Source: Nonomuraea thailandensis
GTDB taxonomy: Bacteria; Actinomycetota; Actinomycetes; Streptosporangiales; Streptosporangiaceae
Assembly (NCBI RefSeq): GCF_024172165.1
Contig: NZ_JAMZEB010000002.1
Location: 4,671,501-4,735,500, forward strand
Direction of reading: 5' to 3'
Length of the DNA stretch: 64,000 nucleotides
Within the stretch, counting starts at the first letter, position 1. Each line of letters begins with the position of its first letter. The notes under the pieces were generated by a model. It was given only the letters and a program-made list of their open reading frames with translations, was not told the DNA's origin and made no database searches. This document shows, in pieces, positions 41,732 through 50,724 of this stretch. A program made the translations under genes and the position numbers.

Positions 41732-42616
41732 ATGTCGGCCATCACCTCCCGGGCCGCGGGCCTGCTCGGCGTCACGGCGCTGGGCCTCACCCTGCTCACC
41801 GCGTGCGGCGGCTCCGAATCCGGAACGGCCGCCGGCGGCGCGCCGTCCTACGGCACGTGCAAGGTCAGCGGCACCTACGGCGCCCACCCGTTGACGACCG
41901 TCGACTCCGGCGTCCTCACCATCCAGGCCGCTCTGCCCGCCCCGGGCGACTACAACGGCGACACCCCGCAGGGCGTCGAGAGCGGCTACTCCTACTGCCT
42001 GGCCGCCGAGATCGCCCACCGGGCCGGCATCCCGCGCCTGGAGCTGAAGAACGTCTCGTTCGACGCCCTGGTCAGCGGCCGGACCAAGGACTACGACCTG
42101 ACGATCTACCAGCTCTACAAGACGCCGGAGCGGGAGAAGGTCGCCGACTTCTCCGACCCGTACCTCAACGTCAAGAGCGGCGTGCTCGTGAGGTCCGACA
42201 GCACCCTGGACGCCACGACGATAAAGGACGCCAGGATCGGCATCCTGCTCGGCTCCGTCCAGGACAGATTCGTCAACGAGCGGCTCAAGCCCGCGCAGCA
42301 GGCCAAGCAGTACCAGTCGATCAACGACATGATCACCGCGCTGCGGGCCCGCCAGATCGACGCCGTCATCCTCGACACCACCCTGGTCATGCTGAACGCC
42401 CAGCAGATCGGCGACGCGGTCAAGGTGATCGGCCAGTACCCGGTCGGCGGTGACGCGGCGATCATGCTGCCCAAGGGCTCGGCGAACACGGCCGGGGTCA
42501 ACACGATCGTCGGCGAGATGAAGACCGACGGCACCCTGGACCGGCTCTTCAAGGAGCAGCTCCAGTCCTTCCTCGGCGGCGACCCCGACGACCTGCCCGA
42601 GTGGCCGGTGTCATGA
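41732..42616 (+). CDS. polar amino acid-type ABC transporter substrate-binding lipoprotein
   Basis: A 294-residue family 3 solute-binding protein. Lipobox LLTAC with lipidated Cys25; core motifs GYSYCLAAEIAHRAGIPRLE, VSFDALVSGRTKDYDLTIYQ, KVADFSDPYLNVKSGVLVR and DARIGILLGSVQDRF are those of type II amino-acid binding proteins. Start: ATG 41732 after AGGAGAAG. It overlaps the permease by ATGA. An adjacent decarboxylase-family enzyme suggests a keto acid or amino acid substrate; not determinable. Confidence 0.93.
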   Translation: MSAITSRAAGLLGVTALGLTLLTACGGSESGTAAGGAPSYGTCKVSGTYGAHPLTTVDSGVLTIQAALPAPGDYNGDTPQGVESGYSYCLAAEIAHRAGIPRLELKNVSFDALVSGRTKDYDLTIYQLYKTPEREKVADFSDPYLNVKSGVLVRSDSTLDATTIKDARIGILLGSVQDRFVNERLKPAQQAKQYQSINDMITALRARQIDAVILDTTLVMLNAQQIGDAVKVIGQYPVGGDAAIMLPKGSANTAGVNTIVGEMKTDGTLDRLFKEQLQSFLGGDPDDLPEWPVS

Positions 42617-43689
42617 CGGCCGCCGTCGAGGCGCCGGCCGGCGCCGCAAAGCCCGTGCCGCCGCCGCGCTCCCGGCCGCTGAACATCGCGGCCTGGGCCG
42701 GCGCGGCGCTGACGGTCGCGGTCACGGCCGCGGTGGTGGCCAACGCGGTGCGCCACCTCGCCGCCGGATCCGTGATCGTCCTGGCGGTCGCCGCGGTGGC
42801 GGCCGTCCTCGTGGGGGTCCCCGCCTGGAAGGGGCTGCGCGGTTCGGCAGCCTCCGCCCGGGCGCTCTCCGGCGGGAGGATCACCGACGCGCGCCGGGAC
42901 GCCGCGGCCTCCCGCGAGTCGTCCTGGACGGCGCTGGGCGTCACCGGATTCTGCCTGTGCCTCGTGGCACTCGTCTTCTTCCTCACCGTCAGCGACGGGG
43001 TCGTCCGTGAGACGTTCCTGCGCTGGGACCTGATGAGGACGAGCTTCGCCGAGACGGGCAAGGCGCTGTGGTACAACGTGCTCATCGCCCTCGTCGCCGA
43101 GGCGCTGGTGCTGGTGCTCGGCCTGCTGCTGGCGCTCGCCCGGCTCGCGCCCGGCCGGGGCGGGCGCCCGCTGCGGCTGCTGGCCGTCGCCTACATCGAC
43201 CTGTTCCGCGGCCTGCCCGCCATCGTGGTCATCTACCTCGTCGGCTTCGGCGTCCCGCTGGCCGGGATCCCGGTGATCAGTGACGCTCCCCCGGTCGTCT
43301 ACGCGATCGTGGCGCTGACCCTCACCTACAGCGCCTACAACGCCGAGCTGTACCGCTCGGCGATCGAGTCGATCCACCCCAGCCAGGAGTCGGCGGCGCT
43401 GTCGCTCGGCCTGTCCCGCGCGCACACGCTGCGGTACGTGATCCTGCCGCAGGCCGTCCGGCGGATCGTCCCGCCGCTGCTCGGCGCGTTCGTCGCGCTG
43501 CAGAAGGACACCGCGCTGGTGAACGTCGTCGGCATCATCGACGCCTTCGCCCAGGCCAAGATCTACTCCGCCAACTACTACAACCTGTCCTCGGTCACCG
43601 TCGTCTGCCTGCTGTTCGTGGTCATCACCATCCCGCAGACCCGGTTCGTGGACTACCTGCTGGCCCGCGGCGGAAGGAAGCCCTCATGA
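42613..43689 (+). CDS. amino acid ABC transporter permease
   Basis: A 358-residue His/Glu/Gln/opine-type permease. Two extra N-terminal membrane segments (INIAAWAGAALTVAVTAAVV-like region and a second, about 25-75) precede the core; then TALGVTGFCLCLVALVFFLT and the permease domain with YIDLFRGLPAIVVIYLVGFG, EAIESIHPSQ-type coupling loop (SAIESIHPSQESAALSLGLS) and VRRIVPPLLGAFVALQKDTA. The longer N-terminus is common in actinomycete members. Overlaps both neighbours by ATGA. Confidence 0.93.
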   Translation: MTAAVEAPAGAAKPVPPPRSRPLNIAAWAGAALTVAVTAAVVANAVRHLAAGSVIVLAVAAVAAVLVGVPAWKGLRGSAASARALSGGRITDARRDAAASRESSWTALGVTGFCLCLVALVFFLTVSDGVVRETFLRWDLMRTSFAETGKALWYNVLIALVAEALVLVLGLLLALARLAPGRGGRPLRLLAVAYIDLFRGLPAIVVIYLVGFGVPLAGIPVISDAPPVVYAIVALTLTYSAYNAELYRSAIESIHPSQESAALSLGLSRAHTLRYVILPQAVRRIVPPLLGAFVALQKDTALVNVVGIIDAFAQAKIYSANYYNLSSVTVVCLLFVVITIPQTRFVDYLLARGGRKPS

Positions 43690-44432
43690 GCCCGCTCATC
43701 GAACTGCGCGGCGTCACCAAGTCCTACGGCGACCACACGGTGCTGCGCGGCATCGACCTGGAGGTCGCGGCGCACGAGGTGATCAGCCTGATCGGCGCGT
43801 CCGGGTGCGGCAAGTCCACGCTGCTGCGGTGCGTCAACGGCCTGGAGACCATCGACGGCGGCGAGATCGCCGTGGACGGCGACGTGGTGTCCGGGCCCGG
43901 CGTCGACCTGGTCCGCCTCCGGCGGCAGGTCGGCATGGTCTTCCAGTCCTACAACCTCTTCCCGCACATGACCGTCCTGCAGAACGCCGTCCTCGCGCCG
44001 GTGAAGACGGGGCTGTGCTCCAAGGAGGAGGCCGAGGAGCGGGCCATGGCCATGCTGGGCAGGGTCGGGCTGGCCGACAGGGCCGGCTCCTACCCCGACC
44101 AGATGTCGGGGGGCCAGCAACAGCGGGCGGCGATCGCCCGCACGATGCTGATGAGCCCCCGCATCCTCCTGCTGGACGAGATCACCTCCGCGCTCGACCC
44201 GGAGCTGGTCATCGAGGTGCTCAACATCGTCCAGGACCTGGCCGAGAGCGGGATGACCATGCTGCTCACCACCCACGAGATGGGGTTCGCCCGCGAGATC
44301 TCCGGCCGGGTGTGCTTCCTGCACGGTGGCGGCATCCTGGAGCAGGGCCCGCCGGCCCAGATCTTCGACGACCCCGCCGAGCAGCGCACCCGCGACTTCC
44401 TGCGCAAGGTGTCCCTGGCCGGGCGCCTGTGA
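43686..44432 (+). CDS. amino acid ABC transporter ATP-binding protein
   Basis: A 248-residue ABC ATPase. Walker A GASGCGKST (37-45), Q-loop VFQSYNLFPHMT, signature MSGGQQQRAAIAR, Walker B ILLLDEITSALDPEL, H-loop LLTTHEMGFA. Typical GlnQ-type protein. Overlaps the permease stop and completes the importer; no further gene follows on this strand. Confidence 0.96.
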   Translation: MSPLIELRGVTKSYGDHTVLRGIDLEVAAHEVISLIGASGCGKSTLLRCVNGLETIDGGEIAVDGDVVSGPGVDLVRLRRQVGMVFQSYNLFPHMTVLQNAVLAPVKTGLCSKEEAEERAMAMLGRVGLADRAGSYPDQMSGGQQQRAAIARTMLMSPRILLLDEITSALDPELVIEVLNIVQDLAESGMTMLLTTHEMGFAREISGRVCFLHGGGILEQGPPAQIFDDPAEQRTRDFLRKVSLAGRL

Positions 44433-44752
44433 GGGGCGGCGCCTGATCGACCGGCCGCCTCCTCGCCGACCCGGCCTGTCGTCCGTCCCGCGGGAACTGC
44501 GCCCGGCGCCGGCGGCCTGCCTGGCCAAGGACCCGGCTCCGGCGCTCCGAAGGGGCGCATCCTGGTGACCGTCCGGGTCGTCCCGCTGAAGGACTCGGGC
44601 AGGGCCGGCGCCGCGTACGCGAGGCAGAGGGACGTCTACGTGCGGGACTGGGGAATCCGCCGCCCCCAGGCGGGTCCAGGATCAACCGGCATCTGCCACA
44701 CGTCGAGCCGGTGGGACGTACAGCTGTGCTGGTGGACCGGACGGCGTCGCGG
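44433..44752. other. intergenic region, no gene recognised
   Basis: This 320-bp convergent interval between the ABC ATPase and the glycosidase-family gene has several short frames on both strands, none with family-like sequence or a convincing start. No clear terminator hairpin was found by eye. Confidence 0.5.
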
Positions 44753-46270
44753 CTACGGCCTGACCAGGATGACGTTGCCGAGCGCCCGCTGGCCCGCGGC
44801 GTCCGACGGCCGGTTGACGATGCCCGCGCCGGCCGTTGCCAGGACGCTCGAGCCGCCGCCGTCGAGGTTCATCGCCTCCACCGCGCCGAGCCGCTTCATC
44901 AGCTCCGCCGTCCGCGCGATGCCCAGCCCTTCGCTGTATCCGGCCTGGCGGCCGTCGACGACGACGAGCATGAGCCTCCCGCGCTCGTCCATTCCGATCA
45001 TGGACCGCGGGTTCGCGCGCACTGTCCAGTTGTAGGTGAACGTCTGGTCGCTTCCCTCGCGGATGAGGCCGTCCGCGGACGCGTTGACCGACACCTGCCC
45101 GTCCCTGACCAGGGTGGGGCCGACCTGCAGGATCGTGGTGTCCGGGGTGAGCGGCACGCGGCGGCCCCGGCTGTCCTGGACCCGTTCGGAGACGGTCAGC
45201 CTCTGTCCGGGCCTGGCATGCTCGAGGAGCCAGGGGGCACTGTCGCCGATGGCCTGGATGGTCGAGCCCCCGGGCGGGATGCTCGCGCCGCGGGTGGCGT
45301 TGACCGCGAGCACCATCCCCTGGGCGTCGAGCACGGCCTCGGCGCCCTCGCCCGCCGGCGGCAGGCCGTACTCGGGGGTGAAGCGCACCAGCTCGCTGGA
45401 GTCGGTGCACTTGAGGTCGTGCTGGGGCTTCTCGGTGGGCTGGTCGCCGCCGACGCCGCCGCAGTTCCAGATCTCGCCGGGCAGGCGGTTGACACCGTCG
45501 ATCTCGGCCGACGACCGGCCCGCGCGCAGGGTCACGTGAGCCGTGTAGGCGTCGACGTCGACGTGACGGCCGCCGCCTGTGATCTTGATGCCGCCACGCC
45601 CCTGGGTGGCGGAGCCGATGAGCCTGCCGTCCTTGACGTAGAGGCCGCCGGGAGCGCGGTTGTAGAACCACTGGGCGTTGATGCCCGCCGCGGCTCCGGA
45701 GGCGGCGATCAGGTCGGTCAGGGTCTCCATGCCGTTCAGCGCCGGCCCGAAGTCGGTGGCCACGCTGCCGCGGAACTCGCGGAAGTCGACGCGCAGCACA
45801 TGGACCTGCTGCGGCGCGTGCGGATCGGCGCCGTCCTGCGCGGTGTAGCGGGTGCCGCCGGTGAAGCCCGCCGCTCGGACGCCGGCCAGGGCCGCTGCCG
45901 CCGCCTCGCCGGTGGCGTATCGTCCCAGCCGCACGGTCCACCCCAGCACGCCCGCCGGGCGGTCGGCGAACTCCGGCAGGCCGACCTGCTCGACGCGGGG
46001 CTCGAACCCCTTCTCGCGCAACAGCGCGGCGACGCGGCCGGCGATCTCCCGGGAGCCCAGAGCCGTTCCCGCGGTGTTGACCGGGCCGCCGGCGGTGGCG
46101 GGGAGGTAGACGTGGACGGTCCAGAAGTCGTCGGCGTCCTGCGAGCCCAGGGAGTGCGTGGTCAGCGTGACGCCCGGGGGCAGCGCGGAAGGGGCCCCGG
46201 CCGCCGCGGGTGCGGCGGGAAGCAGGATGGTCAGGGCTGCGAGCAGGGGCGGCAAGGCCTTGGAGTGCAT
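44753..46270 (-). CDS. secreted phosphodiester glycosidase (NAGPA) family protein with SPOR-like region
   Basis: A 505-residue exported protein. Signal: ALPPLLAALTILLPAAPAAA (cleavage near 24). An N-terminal part with GFEPRVEQVG ... VRLGRYATGEAAAAALAGVR looks like a SPOR-type peptidoglycan-binding module. The C-terminal half is the NAGPA fold: GINAQWFYNRAPGGLYVKDG, RSMIGMDERGRLMLVVVDGR and AVEAMNLDGGGSSVLA, whose D-G-G-G-S-S is conserved. The family cleaves N-acetylglucosamine phosphodiesters. Start: ATG 46270 with GAAGGA upstream. Divergent from the sugar ABC operon; cell-wall glycan processing is the likely role. Confidence 0.87.
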   Translation of the reverse strand: MHSKALPPLLAALTILLPAAPAAAGAPSALPPGVTLTTHSLGSQDADDFWTVHVYLPATAGGPVNTAGTALGSREIAGRVAALLREKGFEPRVEQVGLPEFADRPAGVLGWTVRLGRYATGEAAAAALAGVRAAGFTGGTRYTAQDGADPHAPQQVHVLRVDFREFRGSVATDFGPALNGMETLTDLIAASGAAAGINAQWFYNRAPGGLYVKDGRLIGSATQGRGGIKITGGGRHVDVDAYTAHVTLRAGRSSAEIDGVNRLPGEIWNCGGVGGDQPTEKPQHDLKCTDSSELVRFTPEYGLPPAGEGAEAVLDAQGMVLAVNATRGASIPPGGSTIQAIGDSAPWLLEHARPGQRLTVSERVQDSRGRRVPLTPDTTILQVGPTLVRDGQVSVNASADGLIREGSDQTFTYNWTVRANPRSMIGMDERGRLMLVVVDGRQAGYSEGLGIARTAELMKRLGAVEAMNLDGGGSSVLATAGAGIVNRPSDAAGQRALGNVILVRP

Positions 46271-46463
46271 GGGCGTCCTTCGTTCATGGGCATGCCGAAG
46301 CAGGGAGCTGCCGGATGGGGTGCGTGAGCGGCGGAGTGGGCCTGATGGCGAAGCGGCCGCTACCGGGGGTGCGGCCGCACTTCGAGCGATCATAGGCTTT
46401 TTCGCTTCACCCGCAAGCCCCCTGCAAGACCGGCCTGCGCCGGCCGAAGACACCGCACATGCC

Positions 46464-46513
46464 TTGACGTCGGCTTCTGCGTCTCCTATTGTTCCGACTC
46501 AATTAATAAATGA
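46464..46513 (+). promoter_or_regulatory. promoter and operator of the sugar ABC-ROK operon
   Basis: TTGACG (46464-46469), a 17-bp spacer and TATTGT (46487-46492) form the best sigma70-like promoter in the window. Starting at about +7 lies TCAATTAATAAATGA (46499-46513), a 15-bp imperfect palindrome (12 of 15 positions symmetric), 36 bp before the binding-protein ATG. Placement suits repression by the ROK protein encoded at the end of the operon. Confidence 0.7.
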
Positions 46514-46549
46514 CTCTGAAAAATCGTCGCCCTCCCCCCAAGGACCCCC

Positions 46550-47815
46550 ATGAAGAATCTGCTTCGGCTGGCCGCGGCGGCGCTCACCGTCCTGCCGCTG
46601 GCCGCCTGCGCCGCCGAGAGCGAGGGCCCGGCCACCCTCACCTGGTGGCAGGGCCCGAACGCCGAAACGCCCACGCAGGCCGCCGTCGCCGCCTGCACGG
46701 GCGACAAGAAGTACACGATCAAGGTCGAGACCCTGCCCGACGGCTCGGACAAGCAGCGCGAGCAGCTCGTCAGGCGGCTTTCGGCCAAGGACAAGTCGGT
46801 CAACCTCATCACCATGGACGTCGTCTGGACGGCCGAGTTCGCCGAGGCCGGCTGGATCCTGCCCCTTCCCGCCGCCACCGCGGCGACCGTCGGGGACGGC
46901 ACGCTGAGCGGCGCCCTGAAGTCCGCGACGTGGCAGGACAAGCTGTACGCCGCGCCGCTGCTGTCCGGCTCCCAGCTGCTCTGGTACCGCAAGTCGCGCG
47001 CCACCCAGGCGGGGATCGACCCGGCCAGGGGCGAGCTGACCTGGGAGCAGCTCCTGGCGGCAGCGGGCGGCCTGCCCGAGGGCGAGCGCGGTGTCGCCGC
47101 CCCCGGCAACCGGTACGAGGGGTACACGGTCTTCATCAACGCGCTCGTGGCCTCGGCCGGTGGCCAGGTCGTGGACGCCACGGGCAAGCCGGGCCTCGAC
47201 AGCGACGCCGGGCGGGCCGCGGCCACCGTGATCAGCTCGCTGGCGTCAGGACCGGCGGCGTTGAAGGCCATGAGCACGCTCGACGAGGAGACCATGCGCG
47301 CGGCCTTCGAGCAGGGCGAGGCTTCGTTCATGACGAACTGGGGCTACGTCTACGCCGCGGCCGCCGAACGCGCCGGGAAGGAGCCCGCGTTCAAGAAGGT
47401 CTTCGACGACTACGGCTGGGCCCGCTACCCGAGGGTGACGGCCGGCCTGCCCAGCGCCCCTCCGCTCGGCGGCTCCAACATCGCCGTGGGCGCCGGCACG
47501 CCCGAGGACCAGCGCGAGGCGGCCTTCGCCGCCCTCGCCTGCCTGACCTCCGCGCAGTCGCAGAAGGGCTTCATGATGGGAGCCGGCATCCCGGCCGCCC
47601 GCGCCTCGGTCTACGACGACGCGGAGGTCCGTGCGAAGTTCCCGTTCGCCGACGTCATGCGCGACTCGATCGCCGAGGCGGCCCCGCGGCCGATGGTCCG
47701 CAAGTACAACGCCCTGTCCACCGCGATCCAGACGGCCTTCCACCCGCCCGCGTCGGTGTCCGCCGGCACAGCGGCCAAGGCCCAGGCCGCGGTCGCCGAG
47801 GCAGTGGGGCAGTGA
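46550..47815 (+). CDS. sugar-binding lipoprotein of a CUT1 ABC importer
   Basis: A 421-residue solute-binding protein: signal MKNLLRLAAAALTVLPLAAC with lipidated Cys20; TLTWWQGPNAETPTQ at the mature start; KSVNLITMDVVWTAEFAEAG (the family's D-V-x-W-x-x-E-F pattern), ASFMTNWGYVYAAA and GGSNIAVGAGTPED in the C-lobe. First gene of an operon with two permeases, ROK, oxidoreductase and hydrolase genes. D-V-V-W-T-A-E-F motifs are typical of trehalose/maltose-like binding proteins, but the ligand cannot be assigned. Confidence 0.93.
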   Translation: MKNLLRLAAAALTVLPLAACAAESEGPATLTWWQGPNAETPTQAAVAACTGDKKYTIKVETLPDGSDKQREQLVRRLSAKDKSVNLITMDVVWTAEFAEAGWILPLPAATAATVGDGTLSGALKSATWQDKLYAAPLLSGSQLLWYRKSRATQAGIDPARGELTWEQLLAAAGGLPEGERGVAAPGNRYEGYTVFINALVASAGGQVVDATGKPGLDSDAGRAAATVISSLASGPAALKAMSTLDEETMRAAFEQGEASFMTNWGYVYAAAAERAGKEPAFKKVFDDYGWARYPRVTAGLPSAPPLGGSNIAVGAGTPEDQREAAFAALACLTSAQSQKGFMMGAGIPAARASVYDDAEVRAKFPFADVMRDSIAEAAPRPMVRKYNALSTAIQTAFHPPASVSAGTAAKAQAAVAEAVGQ

Positions 47816-48666
47816 ATCGAGCCCGCACGGAGCAGCGGCTGGGCTGGCTCATGGCCGGCCCTGCCCTGCTGCTCATGATGGCGGTGACCCTGGTGCCGGT
47901 CCTGCGGACCGCCGGGCTGTCACTGGAGAACCACTCGCTCAGCGCGCCGGACGAGCGCGCGTTCGCGGGGCTGGACAACTACGGCGCGATCCTGGCCGGC
48001 CAGGACTGGTGGCGGGATCTCGCCTCCACGGCCGTCCTGACCGTGACCAGCGTGGGCCTGGAGTTCGTGCTGGGCTTCGCGCTCGCGCTGGCCATGCACA
48101 AGGTCCTGTGGGGGCGGCACCTGCTGCGCACGGTCGTGCTCGTGCCGTACGCGGTGCTGACGGTGGTCTCGGCGTTCGCCTTCCGCTTCGCCTTCCAGCC
48201 GTCCGTGGGGTTCGTCGGCGGCGACTTCAACTGGCTGGGTGAGACCTGGTCGGCGTACACGGTGATCGTGCTGACCGAGGTCTGGAAGACGACCCCGTTC
48301 ATGGCGCTGATGCTGCTGGCCGGGCTGGTCACCGTTCCGGGCGAGGTGTACGAGGCGGCCAGGGTGGACGGCGCCGGCGCCTGGCAGCGCTTCTGGCGGA
48401 TCACGGTCCCGTGCGTGCGCCCGGCCATCATGGTCGCCCTCCTCTTCCGCACCCTGGACGCCTTCCGGATCTTCGACACCGTCTACATCCAGACACAGGG
48501 GGCGGTCGGCACGGAGACCCTGTCCTTCCTGAGTTACCGCTTCCTGATCCGGGACCTGGAGATCGGCCTCGGCTCGGCCGTCTCGGTGCTGCTGTTCGCC
48601 TGCGTGGCGCTCATCGCGTCCGGGTTCGTCAGAGCGTTCAGGTCCGAGCTGGGAGGCTCCCCGTGA
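47812..48666 (+). CDS. sugar ABC transporter permease (MalF-like)
   Basis: A 284-residue CUT1 permease: LGWLMAGPALLLMMAVTLVP, family element GLDNYGAIL, about six spans and the coupling loop EVYEAARVDGAGAWQRFWRI. Start GTG 47812 overlaps the binding-protein stop (GTGA). Works with the next permease and an ATPase encoded elsewhere. Confidence 0.95.
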   Translation: MNRARTEQRLGWLMAGPALLLMMAVTLVPVLRTAGLSLENHSLSAPDERAFAGLDNYGAILAGQDWWRDLASTAVLTVTSVGLEFVLGFALALAMHKVLWGRHLLRTVVLVPYAVLTVVSAFAFRFAFQPSVGFVGGDFNWLGETWSAYTVIVLTEVWKTTPFMALMLLAGLVTVPGEVYEAARVDGAGAWQRFWRITVPCVRPAIMVALLFRTLDAFRIFDTVYIQTQGAVGTETLSFLSYRFLIRDLEIGLGSAVSVLLFACVALIASGFVRAFRSELGGSP

Positions 48667-49481
48667 AGCGCAGGATCTGCGACCTCCTGGTCACCGCCCT
48701 GGTCGCGCTCTGGACGCTGGTGCCGCTCGTGTGGGTGGTGAGCCTGTCGCTGAAGCCGGCGACCCTCCAGAACGACGGCCGGTTCCTGCCCGCCTCTCCC
48801 ACGCTGGACAACTACACCGGGCTGTTCACCAAGCCGATGTTCACCAGTGCGCTGGGCAACTCCGTGGGCATCTCGCTCATCGCCACGACCGTCTCGGTCG
48901 CCGTCGCCGCCGTCGCGGCGTACGCGATCGCCCGCCTGCGCTTCCGCGGGAGCCGGCTGGTGCTCGCCGTGGCTCTGAGCCTGACCATGTTCCCCGCGAT
49001 CGCGCTGGTGGGCCCGTTGTTCACGCTGTGGACGGAGCTCGGCCTGTTCGACACCTGGCTCGGCCTCATCATTCCGTACGTCTCCTTCTCGCTGCCGCTG
49101 GCGATCTGGCTGCTGACCGCCTTCTTCCGCACGATCCCCGCGGATCTGGAGGAGTCGGCGCAGGTGGACGGTGCGACCCGGCTCCAGGCGCTGGTCCGGG
49201 TGATCCTGCCCGTCGCGGCGCCCGGGGTGGTGACCACGTTCCTGCTCACCTTCATCGCCTGCTGGGGCGAGTTCCTGTTCGCGATCTCGCTCACCTCGAC
49301 CGAATCCTCGCGCACGGTCCCCGCGGCGCTTGCCTTCTTCACCGGCGACTCGGAGTTCCAGCAGCCGTACGGCGCCATCGCCGCCGCCGCTCTCATGGTG
49401 ACCGTGCCCGTGGTGATCCTGGTCCTGCTCGCCCAACGCCGCATCGTCGCCGGGCTCACCTCCGGCGCCGTGAAGGGGTGA
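48663..49481 (+). CDS. sugar ABC transporter permease (MalG-like)
   Basis: A 272-residue CUT1 permease: TALVALWTLVPLVWVVSLSL, SPTLDNYTGLF, coupling loop DLEESAQVDGATRLQALVRV (a variant of EAAxxDGA) and the terminal RRIVAGLTSGAVKG. Start GTG 48663 overlaps the previous stop. The operon has no ATPase, as in the cluster at 2428-5514. Confidence 0.95.
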   Translation: MKRRICDLLVTALVALWTLVPLVWVVSLSLKPATLQNDGRFLPASPTLDNYTGLFTKPMFTSALGNSVGISLIATTVSVAVAAVAAYAIARLRFRGSRLVLAVALSLTMFPAIALVGPLFTLWTELGLFDTWLGLIIPYVSFSLPLAIWLLTAFFRTIPADLEESAQVDGATRLQALVRVILPVAAPGVVTTFLLTFIACWGEFLFAISLTSTESSRTVPAALAFFTGDSEFQQPYGAIAAAALMVTVPVVILVLLAQRRIVAGLTSGAVKG

Positions 49482-49529
49482 CACCATGCCTCACGCCGGT
49501 TGTTTCAGATCCTCTCCGAGAGTAGCCCC

Positions 49530-50714
49530 ATGACCTCTTCCGCGACCGCTCCCCTGCTTCGCCGCCTGAACGCCGAGACGGTGCTCCACGTGCTGCGGGA
49601 GGTCGACGCGATCCGGCTCGGCGAGCTGGCCGAGGCCGCGCGCCTGTCCCGCCCGACGGTCGACGCGGTGATCGAGGACCTGCGGCGGATCGGGCTCATC
49701 GCCGAGACGGAGGACGACACGCCTGGACGGCGGGGCCGGCCGGCCAGACTGGTCCGGTTCAGGGCGGAACGTGGCCACGTCGTCGGCATCGACATCGGGG
49801 TGCACAAGTGCCTCGTCTCGGTGGCCGACCTGCGAGGCACCGTCCTGGCGACGGAGGTGCGGCCACTCGGCCAGGAGCTCGGCCGCAAGGCCCGGCTGGA
49901 CGGGGTCCGGCGGACCGTCAGGGCCGCGCTGAAGAAGGCCGGCGTCGAGCGGGCCGCCGTACTGGCCGCGTGCACGGCCACGCCTGGCGTCGTGGACCCC
50001 CGCACCGGAGTGGTGCTGGTCTGCGACGTGCTGCCCGAGTGGAAGGGCCTCAACCTCAGGACCGAGCTGGGACGCTCCTTCGACGCGCCTGTCCTGGCCG
50101 ACAACGACGCCAACCTCGCCGTGATCGGCGAGCGATGGCGCGGCGTCGCCGCCGCGAGCGCGGACGTGATCTACGTGCTGGCCGGCGAACGGCTCGGCGC
50201 CGGGATCGTCTCGGGCGGCCAGGTCTTCCGCGGGCATGACGGAGGCGCCGGCGAAATGGCGTTCCTCAGCCTGCTGGAGCACACGCCGGGCGCGGAGGGC
50301 ATCGGCGCGCTGGCCGGCAGCGTCGGCAAGGAGGTGGTCGCCAGGCTCCGCGAGCACACCGGCCAGGCCGGGTTCCCGAACCAGCTGACCGGCGACGCCG
50401 CGCTCCTGATGGGCGCCGCCCGCGACGGCGACGCCGAGGCCCAGCAGGTCCTCGAACAGATCCTCGGCCGCATCGCCAGGGCCGTCGGCACGCTGGCCCT
50501 GCTCCTGAATCCCGAACTGATCGTCATCGGCGGGGGCGTGGCCGCCGCGGGCGAGCAGATCGCCGAGCCGATCCGGCGCAGGCTGCCGCAGATGACCTCG
50601 CTGCCGCCGCAGCTGAAGGTGTCGCTGCTGGGCGACCGCGCCGTCACCGTGGGAGCGCTGAGAACCGCGCTGGACAGCGTCGAGAGCTCCCTGCTGAACA
50701 ACCTCAACACCTGA
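49530..50714 (+). CDS. ROK family transcriptional regulator
   Basis: A 394-residue ROK repressor: N-terminal winged HTH (LHVLREVDAIRLGELAEAAR, LSRPTVDAVIEDLRRIG), then a sugar-kinase fold with VVGIDIGVHKCLVSVAD (phosphate loop), LADNDANLAVIGE (catalytic Asp-type region) and PELIVIGGGVAAAG. The zinc motif CxCGxxGCxE, normal after GGAGEM, is absent here (GGAGEMAFLSLLEHTPGAEG instead), so it lacks a structural zinc and probably kinase activity. Start: ATG 49530, weak SD. Lies after the permeases and likely controls the operon through the palindrome at 46499-46513. Confidence 0.9.
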   Translation: MTSSATAPLLRRLNAETVLHVLREVDAIRLGELAEAARLSRPTVDAVIEDLRRIGLIAETEDDTPGRRGRPARLVRFRAERGHVVGIDIGVHKCLVSVADLRGTVLATEVRPLGQELGRKARLDGVRRTVRAALKKAGVERAAVLAACTATPGVVDPRTGVVLVCDVLPEWKGLNLRTELGRSFDAPVLADNDANLAVIGERWRGVAAASADVIYVLAGERLGAGIVSGGQVFRGHDGGAGEMAFLSLLEHTPGAEGIGALAGSVGKEVVARLREHTGQAGFPNQLTGDAALLMGAARDGDAEAQQVLEQILGRIARAVGTLALLLNPELIVIGGGVAAAGEQIAEPIRRRLPQMTSLPPQLKVSLLGDRAVTVGALRTALDSVESSLLNNLNT

Positions 50715-50724
50715 GCGGAGAAGT

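Noticed and set aside
44565..45035. Plus-strand frame between the ABC ATPase and the glycosidase-family gene
   Set aside because: Its second half lies antisense to the conserved end of the glycosidase-family protein, and the first half has no family features.
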